Shown: one piece after another, positions 48,293 to 59,588 of the stretch
Layout of the letters: every line of letters starts with the position of its first letter
Numbering within the stretch: the first letter of the stretch is position 1
NCBI RefSeq assembly: GCF_024713945.1
Contig: NC_134680.1
Location: forward strand, 4,116,001-4,180,000
From: Dermatophagoides farinae
Lineage: Eukaryota; Arthropoda; Arachnida; Sarcoptiformes; Pyroglyphidae
DNA: 64,000 nucleotides
Reading direction: 5' to 3'
Notes under the pieces: model-generated
Databases searched by the model: none
What the model was told of the DNA's origin: nothing
Seen by the model: the letters and a program-made list of their open reading frames with translations, nothing else
Program-made: the position numbers and the translations under genes

Positions 48293-49939
48293 TCAAACTG
48301 AAACGGTACGAAATATATCGAATCCAGTTGCAGCCGTAGAGATTAATAATCCAGGTATCTGTGGATGCCAATGTATTTCTTTCACCTCTTTCTGTCCTTG
48401 ATGTATGAATAATAATTGTGGTGGTAGTTTGCCAATTATAGGATCATCTTCCATTTCTTTTCGTTGTTGTTTACCACCATCACTAATCGAATCATCTGTT
48501 TTGGGTCGTTTACTAGCCGATGTTTCTTTATCATCATCTTGTTGTTCATCAGTTTCAACCGATAGATCCCATTGTGTTATTTGATGATCATCACTTGATG
48601 CAGCAAACACGGTACCATCGGTTCGATGCCAATCAACCGATGTAATGGGGCCTTTATGTTGTTTAAATGTTGCTACTGGTTTACAACCACCACCACTTGT
48701 CGATGTTGATGATGATGTTGAACCACCATTCGATGATTTAATTGTTTGACGACGTACTTGTCGTAAATCCCAAACTTTAATAACACCATCATCACCTCCG
48801 GATAATATGAATGCTTTTTCCATACGATTCCAGCTCAAAACATTTACATCCGATTCATGTGCATCCGCAATAATGATTGCCGATTCATGGCGTCGATTAC
48901 GTGTATCCCAGATACGAATCGAACGATCAACCGAACAAGAGCTTAATATTGTAGATTCATTCGGTGACCATTGTATATCTTCCACTGATGATTCATGACC
49001 AATCAATGGTAGTTGATCAACTTTCCATCCATCATCCGAAACATTCCATATGAAAATATGTTTCTGTGAATCGCCAGTAGCTAATACACCATCGTTGACA
49101 GGTGACCAATCCAAACCGAAACCCGGAGAATGATGACCATTAAATGAATAAATAGGTTTTGTATGTAAATTTTGTTTATTAAAATCGGCTATACGTTGTG
49201 AATCACCTTCATCACAAGTATTTAATGCATCGGTCATGTTCCACAAATGTACGGCACCATGGTCGGACCAATTGGCTACAATCAATTTATCACCGATTCG
49301 CCGACAACGTATACGATTAACACAACCGGAATGTGGAATCGATGCGCAGGATAAATCGGGTAACGTTTCTTCCTCTTCATCTTCATCATCGTCGTCATCG
49401 TCATCATCGTTGTTATGTTTTTTATCATCAACAGGATTCATATTGGAAAATTTCATTGCCAATAAACGATTATGATGATCTTTATCCGCTTGTGTACCGG
49501 CAACTAGATATGCTGTCATTGGAAATGTTTGTGAACGTTGTTCACCTGAACCAAATTGATCTTCAACAATATCAAAACTAAGACATGGAAATCCTGTTTC
49601 AGCTTTATGATATACAACATAGGCGGAATAATCACATTCCAATTGTTCAACATTATCGTCGGATGATAATTTTGAAATATTTGGTACATATATTCGTTTT
49701 TGGGATGTTGAACTACTGGCACTTTGGCCATCATTGTCATCGTTGTTGTTATCGTCGTCATCATAATCATCATCAACTTCTTCATCATCTAGATAATCAG
49801 AATCGGATGAACATGATTCATCATCATCATCATTATTATCGTTGTTATTATTGGCTTCCATATCGTCATATTCTGAATTTGTCGATTCTTGTTGTTTACC
49901 ATCATCATCATCATCAACGATATTTGATAATATGGTCAT
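48293..49939 (-). CDS. GRWD1: Glutamate-rich WD-repeat protein 1 (Rrb1 homologue)
   Basis: A single minus-strand exon of 548 residues. GRWD1/Rrb1 is a chaperone for ribosomal protein L3 in 60S assembly, in nucleus and nucleolus, and has been linked to histones. The N-terminal ~75 residues are strongly acidic. The CAF1C/H4-binding-like segment follows: 'CDYSAYVVYHKAETGFPCLS'. WD repeats are seen at 'GCVNRIRCRRIGDKLIVANW', 'SPGFGLDWSPVNDGVLATGD', 'HESSVEDIQWSPNESTILSS', 'HESDVNVLSWNRMEKAFILS', 'HKGPITSVDWHRTDGTVFAA' and 'VKEIHWHPQIPGLLISTA'. Poly-Asp and Ser/Gly insertions lengthen it relative to human GRWD1 (446). Confidence 0.93.
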   Translation of the reverse strand: MTILSNIVDDDDDGKQQESTNSEYDDMEANNNNDNNDDDDESCSSDSDYLDDEEVDDDYDDDDNNNDDNDGQSASSSTSQKRIYVPNISKLSSDDNVEQLECDYSAYVVYHKAETGFPCLSFDIVEDQFGSGEQRSQTFPMTAYLVAGTQADKDHHNRLLAMKFSNMNPVDDKKHNNDDDDDDDDEDEEEETLPDLSCASIPHSGCVNRIRCRRIGDKLIVANWSDHGAVHLWNMTDALNTCDEGDSQRIADFNKQNLHTKPIYSFNGHHSPGFGLDWSPVNDGVLATGDSQKHIFIWNVSDDGWKVDQLPLIGHESSVEDIQWSPNESTILSSCSVDRSIRIWDTRNRRHESAIIIADAHESDVNVLSWNRMEKAFILSGGDDGVIKVWDLRQVRRQTIKSSNGGSTSSSTSTSGGGCKPVATFKQHKGPITSVDWHRTDGTVFAASSDDHQITQWDLSVETDEQQDDDKETSASKRPKTDDSISDGGKQQRKEMEDDPIIGKLPPQLLFIHQGQKEVKEIHWHPQIPGLLISTAATGFDIFRTVSV

Positions 49940-50243
49940 TATATTTATTGTTTGAAAAAATTAATCAAACAGTTTTATGTTGAAACGTGGTTTTTAGTAT
50001 ATGCAATGCGAAATCATTAGCCGATGTGCACGTGTATTTCTTGTTTCGACCAAGTTTTTTTTTTGATTTTTGGTCTATTAACACCCAAATCGAAAACATG
50101 TGCTTTGAAGATGTTTTGTTTTTCATAAACACAATGTGATCCAGCAACTATTTCCACCGTAGATGTTTGTTTGTTTGTTGTCAAGACATTTAAATAAATT
50201 GGTGAGTTTGTGAAGTTTTGAAATTGAAATAATCATTGAAAAT
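49940..50243. promoter_or_regulatory. Bidirectional promoter GRWD1 / THUMPD1 with a CACGTG E-box
   Basis: 304 bp between head-to-head start codons. A perfect E-box CACGTG lies at 50029-50034. Both flanking genes act in ribosome assembly or tRNA modification, the class of genes driven by Myc/Max in animals; control by that factor here is inference. Confidence 0.5.
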
Positions 50244-51194
50244 ATGGATAATGAAAAACAGCGACAGCAACAGCTACGACGAAATCGTCGTGATAATAGA
50301 AAGAAGAAACGATTTTATTATAAACAATCGAAAAATAAAGGTAATGAAAAGGCCAGAATTCGTGTTGAACTAGAAGATGGGCATCGTGGATTTTTGGTCA
50401 CTTGTAATCAAAAAGAATATCATTGTTTACAAGAATCGTATAATATATTGAATGAAATATCAGATCGGATTTATCCGAACGAAGAAGCCAAACATCCTGA
50501 TCCGAATGATATTGAAGCCTGTATACAAGCTGAATTAGCAGCAGAACAAAAAACGAATCTACGTTTTTTACAACTAAAAACTCGATGTAAAAATCTACTA
50601 TTCATTCGAATACAGGATGATCAAATTGATCCACAAACATTATCATCGGAATTATGGAAAGATCTTGAGCAGAATCAACGACAAAATTGTCGATATATTC
50701 AACGAATCATTCCGGTTATACGAACATGCCGTACGGATAAAATTGTCACAAAATTTGATGAAATATTCGAACGTATAGCAACGAAAAATGTTTGTTCCTA
50801 TCTGGTACAATGTCGGATACGAAATTATTCATCATTAACCGAACGTATATTACAGGAATCGATCATACAAATTGTACGTGAACGACGGCCAAATTGGTAC
50901 GCCAATTTAGAACGACCGGACCAATTGATTCAGATAAATGTTCTTTGTAAAGCTGCTTGTATTTCTTTATTACCTGATTATAATCGTTATGCTAAATATA
51001 ATGTAATTGAATTTATAAGAAAACATTTCGGTAATGTTGAAAAAGCTGATGATGATGATGATGGTGATGATGTGAAATCGGAATCGAATTCAAACAAGCA
51101 GCAACAACAACCGAAAAATGTTGATGAAATTCAAAATGAATCCATTCAACAAGTAACCGAAAACATTACATCACAACCGATTACTGAACAATAA
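50244..51194 (+). CDS. THUMPD1: THUMP-domain protein, Tan1/THUMPD1 homologue
   Basis: A single exon of 316 residues. THUMPD1/Tan1 binds tRNA and helps NAT10 (Kre33) acetylate cytidine 12 of Leu and Ser tRNAs. The N-terminus is basic ('RRNRRDNRKKKRFYYKQSKN'); then 'GHRGFLVTCNQKEYHCLQES' and 'YNILNEISDRIYP' match the family start. The THUMP domain is at ~120-265: 'RYIQRIIPVIRTCRT', 'ERIATKNVCSYLVQCRIRNY', and 'INVLCKAACISLLPDYNRYA'. An acidic, Gln-rich tail follows. Confidence 0.92.
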   Translation: MDNEKQRQQQLRRNRRDNRKKKRFYYKQSKNKGNEKARIRVELEDGHRGFLVTCNQKEYHCLQESYNILNEISDRIYPNEEAKHPDPNDIEACIQAELAAEQKTNLRFLQLKTRCKNLLFIRIQDDQIDPQTLSSELWKDLEQNQRQNCRYIQRIIPVIRTCRTDKIVTKFDEIFERIATKNVCSYLVQCRIRNYSSLTERILQESIIQIVRERRPNWYANLERPDQLIQINVLCKAACISLLPDYNRYAKYNVIEFIRKHFGNVEKADDDDDGDDVKSESNSNKQQQQPKNVDEIQNESIQQVTENITSQPITEQ

Positions 51195-51674
51195 TTTTAA
51201 TAAATATATAATTAAACATAATAATTAAATTTTATTTTTAAAATTTTAACAAATCTAATCTAATGGTTTATCTGAATTTTGTCATAAACAGAGAAACGTT
51301 TTTTTTTGCTAGCTCTCTCAATCAACACGTCAAGAATTGAATTAAATGAAATCGTATATATCTCTCACACACGAAAAGTAAAGGAAAAAAACTGGATGAT
51401 GATCACATCGTTTGGAATGAATGAATGAATGAAAGAATAGTTGGAAAAAATTTTTTTGTTGTGGCGAGTAGAGAAAAAATACAATTGACATTGATGATTT
51501 ATAAATTTTGAGCCATTAAATTGATTGATTGACTGATCGATCGGAAATTATATTGAATATAAATAAATAAATAAATATTTGATTTGAAAAAAATCTAAGT
51601 AGATATCATTTTGTTGTTGTTTTCCATATTTATTCTTCATTCACACTTATTCATCAGGGAGATGTGTGTTTTCA
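51195..51674. other. Spacer between convergent THUMPD1 and Gly/His-rich gene
   Basis: About 480 bp with an AATAAA just after THUMPD1 (near 51199) and a (GAAT)n run near 51417-51432. No gene recognised. Confidence 0.6.
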
Positions 51675-52480
51675 TCAATAATGGCCTCCATATTCATGTC
51701 CACCACCACCACCACCGCCGTAACCTTTTTCTTCATGTCCATATTCATGCCCACCACCGTGATAGCTATCGCCACCATGTCCATAGCTATCTCCACCATG
51801 GCCATAGCTATCGCCGCCATGTCCATAGGAATCATGGCCATAACCACGTGCAACAACTGTTTTAATTTCTTCTTTAACCGGTTCAACAGTTTGGACAACT
51901 TTACGATATGGTGATATAACTTCATGTACTTCCTGAATAATTGGTTTAGTCACATGGTGTTTTAAAACGTGTGGAGCATCTTTTGAATATGATGTTTGAT
52001 AAGAACCAGGTGAGCCGATGTGTTTTTGTTGTGCATGTATCATACTGGATGCTGAACGGAAAACAAAATTTATTGGTACATGATTTGGCGGTACATCGAT
52101 CGTTGTTGGTTTTACATGACCATGGCTATTAATTGATTAATTTAAAAATTAAAAACAAGAATTTTACAAAAGTTTACACACACACGCATAAGCGTCTTAA
52201 TGAATAGGAATATGGCGGAATTTATCAGTATAAATGGGCAAAAAATTAAATACCTTGGAACGTCATAATATTTGACATTATGATGACTTAATACAGCTGC
52301 GGAAACAGCATGACCGTGCCCGTAACCATGACCACCCCCATGACCATAAGGCTTCGCAACTGCTATGCCGGCAACAAAACCGATCAACAGTATCAACTAT
52401 TAAAATAAAATATTACCGAATATCGGTAATCGATATGAAAAAAAATATTTGTTGAAATGAAGAAAACTTACACGAAACAT
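51675..52480 (-). CDS. Secreted Gly/His-rich protein, probably cuticular
   Basis: Three minus-strand exons, 52480-52472 (only MFR), 52396-52254 and 52125-51675, encode 200 residues. The signal peptide is split by the first intron: 'MFR' + 'LILLIGFVAGIAVAKP'. Then a GHGHG stretch, a conserved middle 'VPPNHVPINFVFRSASS', 'KHIGSPGSYQTS', 'KPIIQEVHEVISPYRKVVQ', and a tail with tandem GHGGDSY repeats and Gly runs. The middle resembles a family of arachnid secreted structural proteins that I recognise only loosely. Gly/His/Tyr-rich tails are common in cuticle proteins. Confidence 0.75.
51760..51830 (-). repeat. 21-bp coding minisatellite (GHGGDSY units)
   Basis: Three to four nearly identical 21-bp units encode the heptad GHGGDSY in the tail of the Gly/His-rich secreted protein. 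Confidence 0.85.
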
Positions 52481-54426
52481 TTTTTTATTTTGTTGACAAG
52501 AAAAAACACAAACAAACGAAATATGATTGATGATCAATAAATGATTCGAATATTGAATATGAATTTTGAATCATTGAATGTCACCTGTTTTTATATATAA
52601 CGTAAATTTTTTTTTGATTGTCGCCCGATCGAATATGATGATGGTGGCTATAATTACCAGCCATGATAATAATCTTTTTTTTTCTTTTTCTTTGATTGTT
52701 GTCGTTGTTTTGAATAATTGAAATTAGTCTATGAAATTACAACAACAACAACAACAACAAAAACAAAAGTAGAAAGCATTCTGCCAAAGAGGATCAATGG
52801 CTCTTTTTTTCCAATTGGAACATATAATAATGGGGAAAAAGAACAAAAAAATCATGAAATTGTCTCATGGTGGTTGCGGTCGGTGTTGGTGGTGGTGGCA
52901 TAATAAATCATCATGATGATGATTAAATCCGTAATCAAAGTCCAATATAGTGACATGTTGGTACGTTTGAAAGAACGAAAAAAAAGAGAGAGAGAAAAAA
53001 AAGACAAAAAGAAATTTGGCAAAGAAAATTTCAAAATCATCTGGAACAAATTATAAATTTCGAATGTCAAAAAAAGTGTTTTTTTTCGAACGTTTGTGTG
53101 TGTGTGTGTGTGCAGTATGGCCAAAATTTTCCAATCGAATTATTATTATTATCATCATCAAATTTAATTTGATAAAAATTTTTTTTTTTTGCGAAATTGT
53201 CTTAATCATTTCCATTACTTATTATTATTATATTATTATTAGTGTTGTTGCTGTTGAAATCATTATGAAGGGCTGTGGTTCATTTTTGTTGTTGTTGTTG
53301 TTGTTCTTGTCTGTTTCTGTTCGAGCTTCTTGACTCGATGATTAAATAATAATAATAATAATAGTCGAGGAAAATGAAAAAAAAAATTTTTTCGGGCAAA
53401 GGTGTTGTCGGTTTTATGATTTCATAACCGAATTGTTATGTTTCATTTTTTTATCGGGTTAACTGGAAACCGCCACCATTTTCAGAGGAATTATATTTGT
53501 TTTTTTTTCTCTATTTGGCCCCGAAAAGTTAGGTAATTAGGAATTTAATTAATCGATTTTTTTTTTGATGAAATCAAATAACTTACGTTTGTTTTTTTTT
53601 TTTTTGGTTTGAAGAATGCTGATAAGAAATTTTTATTAAAATTTTTTTTCCTCTCTTCATGACCATCTCACTACATTTCAATTTCCAATTAATTGATCGA
53701 TTTTAAATTAGAAAATAATTACACTTACATATCGTTGAATGTATTTTGCAATAAAACAAAACAAAAAAAAATAAGGGCATAGATCACATATATAGTGAAA
53801 AAATAAATTTTCCCTAACCCGATTATAAATATTGATTGATGATTGATTGAGCAACGGCAAACAACAATACTGATTATTGGCCTTGACTTTCAAAGATATT
53901 TCAATTGATTCATTCATCTTTTTTTTATGTTTTTTTTCAAATTATTAAATTGTATCGATTGACAATTTTTCCAATTAATACGATATATGATGATCGAATG
54001 AAATAAGAATATAAACAATCCGATAAACAGATATCGCCATCATTGATTGATAAAAACAAAACATCAATCGAAACATAAAGAGAAAAAATTGATCTTCACA
54101 ACATCATGGCTTATAACTTGAAAATGTATATACATGTTTTATGCGATATATGGCTATCGTAAATTTCAAAAAAAAAAAAAAAAATCAAAATAATTACTCG
54201 AATCGAATGGAATCAAGTGTTGCTAGTGAATTGGCAATGAAATTTTAAACTATGATTTGAACTTTAATAACCAGCTTCGTGGCAAGCCGATGATGATGAT
54301 CAGGGGTTCAATTATTATTTGAATAAATGGACATTACACAGTGTTTTTAATTAGTTTATATTATTTTATTGAATACAAACTGTCCACAAAAATTGTTTTG
54401 TTTTTGTAATTAATTTTTTTTTTGTT
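52481..54426. other. Gene-poor spacer (~1.9 kb)
   Basis: Contains the promoter of the Gly/His-rich gene (left) and the 3' flank of the group 5 allergen gene (right, with poly(A) signal AATAAAATAA at about 54361-54370 on the minus strand). Poly-T, (CAA)n and (GT)n tracts; no other gene recognised. Confidence 0.55.
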
Positions 54427-54891
54427 TCAAACTTCAATCTTTTTAACACGTTGTTCTTCTTTTTTAAGATCACGTTCCAATATTTCATTAGATTTCAATG
54501 CAATTTCTACGTTATATCGTTCAAATATGTCCAAATCGGTACGTTTCATAAGACGATTCAAAACACCACGAACACCGTCGATCAGTGCAATAATAGTATC
54601 CATTTCACCTAAGATCTGTTCTTTCATCTCTTTGGTTGGGTTTTCTTCGAATGTGTTAATTTGATGTTGAAGATGTAACAATGCTTCTTCTCCTTTTCTC
54701 ATCTGTTCATGGATACGTTGCATGAGAAGAAAATCAAATTCATTTTGATAATCATGTTTTTTTGGTTCACCCGAAACGCATACAACTGAGAAGAATTGGA
54801 AAATTTTATCAGATTAGAATGGGTAAGAAAATAATTACGGGAAAAACTTACCGGCCAAAGTGCAAACAGCAATAGCAATGATGAATTTCAT
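54427..54891 (-). CDS. Der f 5: Group 5 mite allergen (Der f 5)
   Basis: Two minus-strand exons, 54891-54852 and 54785-54427, encode 132 residues. Exon 1 gives most of the signal peptide ('MKFIIAIAVCTLAV'); the phase-1 intron falls inside it. The mature chain 'KKHDYQNEFDFLLMQRIHEQ' to 'KKEEQRVKKIEV' matches Der f 5 as I remember it. Group 5 proteins are small secreted helical-bundle proteins of the mite gut of unknown function, with hydrophobic surfaces that may bind ligands. A minus-strand TATATAAA lies at 54999-55006, ~110 bp from the start, with a CCAAT box just beyond. A paralogue (group 21) lies head-to-head. Confidence 0.97.
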
Positions 54892-55475
54892 GATTATTTT
54901 TTTTTTTTTTTTTGGTCGGATTGTTTTTCTTTTGTGTGATGTCAAGAATTTTGGAAAATATAATCGACAGATGATTTTCGATGACAGATTAACATCGATT
55001 TATATACCCTGATTGGATTATTGTTGCACTGTATTTGTACGTTACCTAAAAGAAAAACCTTTTTTGATCAACAACTATTGATAACCATCATCATTCAATC
55101 TACTCGGTAAGATTCTCATCTGATTAATTAATTATAATTAATTAATTAATTATTTTTCTAATTTTAAAAATAGCCGGGCATATATCAATGATAATCAAAA
55201 TTACAATCAAAAATAAGAGTTTTACTTTATGAAAAACAATTATAATTGTTCAGATATGTATTCGGTCCAAAGTACAAGTACATTCAATCTAGAAAAATCT
55301 CAAGATCATAATCCTATTGATTTTATCAATAAATGTATCAATTTTATGATCAATAATGATCCATCGATCGATATATAAATAAATCATCATTCAATCGAAC
55401 GGTCATTGCATAGTCAACTACTATATGTTCTTTATTTCAATCGAATCAAAAACAACGACAAAAAAAATTTGAAAA
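54892..55475. promoter_or_regulatory. Shared bidirectional promoter of Der f 5 and Der f 21
   Basis: 584 bp between two divergent paralogues. There is one TATA box for each direction: minus-strand TATATAAA at 54999-55006 and plus-strand TATATAAA near 55372-55379, each about 100-110 bp from its start codon. A CCAAT motif (minus strand) is at 55011-55016. The middle is AT-rich with a (TTAA)n run near 55126-55153. Confidence 0.65.
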
Positions 55476-55943
55476 ATGAAATTCATTATTTTCTGTGCCA
55501 TTGTAATGGCTGTTTCTGTTTCCGGTTTGTAAATTTTGTAAGTTTTTTTGAAAATAATAACCAATCTTCTGTTCATTTTAGGTTTCATCGTTGATGTCGA
55601 TACAGAAGATAAATGGCGTAATGCATTCGATCATATGTTGATGGAAGAATTTGAAGAGAAAATGGATCAAATCGAACATGGCCTACTTATGCTCAGTGAA
55701 CAATATAAAGAATTGGAAAAAACCAAAAGCAAAGAATTAAAAGAACAAATTCTTCGTGAATTGACAATCGCAGAAAACTATTTGCGTGGTGCCTTGAAAT
55801 TCATGCAACAGGAGGCTAAACGTACCGATTTAAATATGTTCGAACGTTATAACTTTGAAACAGCAGTGTCAACTATCGAAATATTGGTTAAAGATTTGGC
55901 TGAATTGGCCAAAAAAGTTAAAGCTGTAAAATCGGATGATTAA
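55476..55943 (+). CDS. Der f 21: Group 21 mite allergen (Der f 21)
   Basis: Two exons, 55476-55524 and 55582-55943, encode 136 residues. Signal peptide 'MKFIIFCAIVMAVSVSG'; a phase-1 intron lies at its end, as in the group 5 gene. The mature chain 'FIVDVDTEDKWRNAFDHMLM' to 'LAKKVKAVKSDD' matches Der f 21 as I remember it. It shares the three-helix pattern and words with Der f 5 ('KELKEQILRE', 'KRTDLNMFERYNFE'), so the two arose by inverted duplication. Its 3' end converges on TMEM222 with only 111 bp between stop codons. Confidence 0.97.
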
Positions 55944-56054
55944 ATACAATCCACAATTTAATATAACACAATTTTCATCATCAACATCGAGGAAATAATT
56001 ATAATATAAAAGACGAAAAATTTTGAAGAAATAAAAAAATAAAACAAAAAAGAT

Positions 56055-56827
56055 CTAAAATTTATGAATTGTTGTTGTTATTATTGCAGTTGTTGTTGTT
56101 GTTGTTGTTGTCGATGATGATGATGATGTTGATGGTAAAGAGAATAGTAATATTAGAATGGTGACGATAATTATCCATAGTGACCATGTATGTATAATCG
56201 AATAGATGCTTTAAAAAAACAAATGTATATGAATTGATTGTCAGATAATATTATATATCGGATAACCAAACAAACAATCCAAAAAACTTACCTCACATAA
56301 TGAGAATTCAATGTAAAATGCCATAATAATGATCGAACATTATGATTATTATGGCCATCATATGACATTTGATTTAATGCTTCACAAACAAATGAATGAC
56401 AATTTGACCATAATATATAATGCTAATGAATATCATATGATTTGATGAAAGTAATGATAATTGAACAAAATTTATTCAATACACTTACAACTTTATGATC
56501 ATAAATAACTGCTGCACGTTTAATACCATCATCCCATTGATGATAATAATTTTGTTTATCACTATTCATTCGTAAAAATTTTATCGCTGGACCAAATGTA
56601 AAATTATTTTTGGATACAAAAAAAGATTCTGAAAAATCCCAAAGATTTCCACATGAATCAGTGATAGCCATATGACCAATCGATGGTATAAAATATGATA
56701 ACCATGATAATGAACACCAAACAATACAATATGGTTCAAATATCAAATGTTGTTGTTTTGTTATTGGCCGTAGTTTAATCATATCGGATGATAATAAACT
56801 ACAGTCCATTATCACGGACATGATCAT
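56055..56827 (-). CDS. TMEM222: TMEM222-family membrane protein
   Basis: Three minus-strand exons, 56827-56489, 56422-56292 and 56208-56055, encode 207 residues (human TMEM222 has 208). Family words: 'EPYCIVWCSLSWLSYFIPSI', 'GHMAITDSCGNLWDFSESFF', 'FGPAIKF', and in exon 2 'WSNCHSFVCEALNQMSYDGH' with the conserved NCHS. Exon 3 supplies a hydrophobic segment ('HTWSLWIIIVTILILLFSLP') followed by a Ser/Thr tail from (TCA)n/(ACA)n repeats. The family resembles a papain-like amidase fold (Cys/His) but its reaction is unknown; it has been tied to human neurodevelopmental disease. Confidence 0.88.
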
Positions 56828-58164
56828 ACATTACATTGACAAATAACTGTGATTGACAATTTAATTCATTACAATGATTTTTATCAACAAATTGTCATCA
56901 CCATCATGAAAAAATGGACATTTATGACCTTTTTGGTTGGCCTGAATTTTAATAAAAACAACCAAATCTGTCATTCTTGTGGTATTTTTTGTTTGAAAAA
57001 ATGACATGACGAAATTCAATTAATTTTACCTGTCATCATCATCAATATGATCATCATAGTATCATGTTGATCTACTAATTGTTTCATGATTCATTTGATT
57101 TTGAATTTTTTTTTCTTTCTCGCTTTCTTGATCACACAATAACATCCTTGACATGAAAATATTATTTTTTTCATTATTCAGTATTGTCAATTTATGTGTG
57201 TTATTTTTTCTCGTTTTTAATCCCGAAAAAACATCTCGAAAATCATTTGATCATTAGCATCAATTGATTTTTTCATTCAAAATGATGATGATGACGCATC
57301 AATCCATCAATTTGGACAATAAATGGCCATTTATGATCAATCAATCAATCGATATCGATACTATTAATAAAAAAAAATACATTCAATCATCGATCATATC
57401 GAATGTTCATTTGAATGATGAACAAAAATAGTTTTGAAAACGAAAAAAAAAATTGTTTTCGCTTTTTTTTTGACTGATTGTTGTCGTCGTCGTCACTAAC
57501 CAACTAACCAACCAACCAACCGACAGAAAAAATGAAAATTCAAAAAAGAACATCATCGAGGTTATGGTCGTTGCTGTTGTTTTGTTTTTATTGATTTTTG
57601 CATTATTCAATTTGATTGATCGATTTTTTTTTTGCTTTTTTTCTGACTAAAAATCAATCGAATCATACAATTACCATCCTTTTGACATATGCATGCATAC
57701 ATCCTATACTTCTACGAATTGACAATCATCTAATACAATATTGTACACAAACGTTCGAACGTTAATCAATCAAATAGAAAAAAAGAAAAAAAAATTTAAG
57801 CAAATTATCAAATGAATTTTTTTTTATATTTTTTTTATGCCACTACCCAAAAAAATTGTCTGATTTTATCTTGTTATTTCTCGAATGATCATAAATTTTT
57901 TTTTTGTTTTTGGTTTTTTTTCTGGTCTGTCATCATCACCAAATAAAATGACAGTGATTGATATTTGATGGTATAGTCAATAATTATCACATTCACGCAC
58001 ACACACGACAACGACAACGACGAGGACGACTACGAACATTTCTGATTTGATTTTTATTTTTATTAATAATTTTTGTCACAATTTTCGGTTGTTGTCAAGC
58101 TTCGATTTGAATATATTGATTGGATAAATTCCATTTTGTAAAGAACAACATTTCGTTCATCATC
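56828..58164. other. Divergent spacer TMEM222 / perilipin-like gene
   Basis: About 1.3 kb of AT-rich DNA between two head-to-head genes. Contains an AACC repeat near 57502-57520 and a CGACAA(C/A)GACG purine-rich run near 58010-58035 close to the right-hand gene. No gene recognised. Confidence 0.55.
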
Positions 58165-59588
58165 ATGTCTTCACCATCTTCATCATCAGTCCCATCCAAT
58201 ACGGTTACCAATGTTATTGCATCAAATTCAAACAACAATGATGATGATGATCTGAAACATCCATTATTTCATTTGGCTATTGTTAATCGTTTAAAAGAGA
58301 AAATTCCATTGATTAATCGTATCATAATCTATGTTGAAGATAATTATGCACGAATCAAATCCGGTACTGGTATGTTATCGATTGTAATGGGTCAAGTTGA
58401 ACAAGGTATCAATTCTATGGCCATAAATATTGTTCATTATGTACCTCGAAAACCTGGTAAGTGTATGAATGATTGATTGAATTGATGATTGTAATTTGTA
58501 ATCATTTTTTTTATGTCTTAAAACTTATCATAACAGTTGAAATGATTGATAAAATGGCATGTAATGGTGTGGAAATTGTTGATAAACGATTACGACAAAT
58601 GTTTGATTTATCCATTATTATTCGTGATAATGTCGTTGCCATTCCTATGGTAATCTGGAAACAATGTTCAGAATTAATGACAGTCGATGGATTCTATGGA
58701 AAATTAGATCAATTTCTTTCATCATTGGAAATGAAATTAGAATATTGGATGCCGCTTCCAGAACCGCATCAAAATGTTCAGGATCAAGAATCGACGAAAA
58801 AAATGTTTGCTCGTTTATGGATATTTGTTAAACATTTGAATGAACATTTGAAACATTATGCTAAAGGACATTTTTTTATCATACGATTAATAGCCATTAT
58901 GGATCGTTTTAAACCGAATTTCATCACCAATGGTACGTTGATTTCGCCACCAAAATCATTGAAAAGTGATGATCAAAAAGTAATCAAACCGGATGTTGCC
59001 ATGGAAAAATTATCATCAACAATGGAAAAAATGGTCGAAACAATTTCCAATAATCCAAATTTATCCAAATCAATTGGTGGTGATCAACAACAACAACAAC
59101 AACAACAGCAACAAAAATCAACAGCAACAACAACAATTTCTACCGACGACATTGTTGAACAAAAAAAAATTCAACAATTCAAAGATCAAGTAACGGCTGC
59201 TGTTGATCAAATTATTTCCAACGATATGATGAAGGTGATGGATAAAAAAATTGATAATAATCAAAAAATAATGAACAATCATATGAATGGTCAAAATGGC
59301 GATGTAAACAAAGTACCAAATAGTATTGATCATCAACAACAACAACAACAACAACAACAACAAGAATCGATAATCAAAGAAAATCATAATGACAATGAAA
59401 AAGTAAATGGTGAACAACAAAAATTGCAACAACAACAACGAGAACAAGGTACCACTAATCAGATGAAAAATAAGGTTACACCACCATCATCGTCATCAGT
59501 GAACAATCCATCATCTAAAATTCAATCAACTAAATCAACAAAATCATCGAAAAAATCAACATCTTCATCATCGGCTAATGGATTCTGA
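58165..59588 (+). CDS. Perilipin-like lipid-droplet protein (putative)
   Basis: Two exons, 58165-58456 and 58537-59588, encode 447 residues. The N-terminal third fits the perilipin layout: 'FHLAIVNRLKEKIPLINRII', 'YARIKSGTGMLSIVMGQVEQ', 'VEMIDKMACNGVEIVDKRL' correspond to the PAT region and following amphipathic segments of arthropod Lsd-2. Perilipins coat lipid droplets and control lipolysis. The C-terminal half is low-complexity: poly-Gln blocks, Asn/Asp runs, and a Ser/Lys tail. No signal peptide. The assignment is by pattern only; a helical lipid-associated protein of another family remains possible. Confidence 0.55.

Noticed and set aside
49333-49983. Plus-strand His/Tyr-rich frames opposite GRWD1
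   Set aside because: Antisense of Asp-rich GRWD1 codons (GAT/ATC), giving His runs; GRWD1 WD repeats fix the coding strand.
51611-51925. Overlapping frames and a CRISPR-like regular repeat
   Set aside because: The 21-bp units have no spacers and encode GHGGDSY in frame within a spliced secreted protein; other frames are shadows.
54280-54320. Possible tRNA-like stretch with a GGTTCAA word
   Set aside because: No acceptor or anticodon stem could be folded around it. No tRNA or rRNA was recognised by eye anywhere in the window; tRNAscan would settle this.
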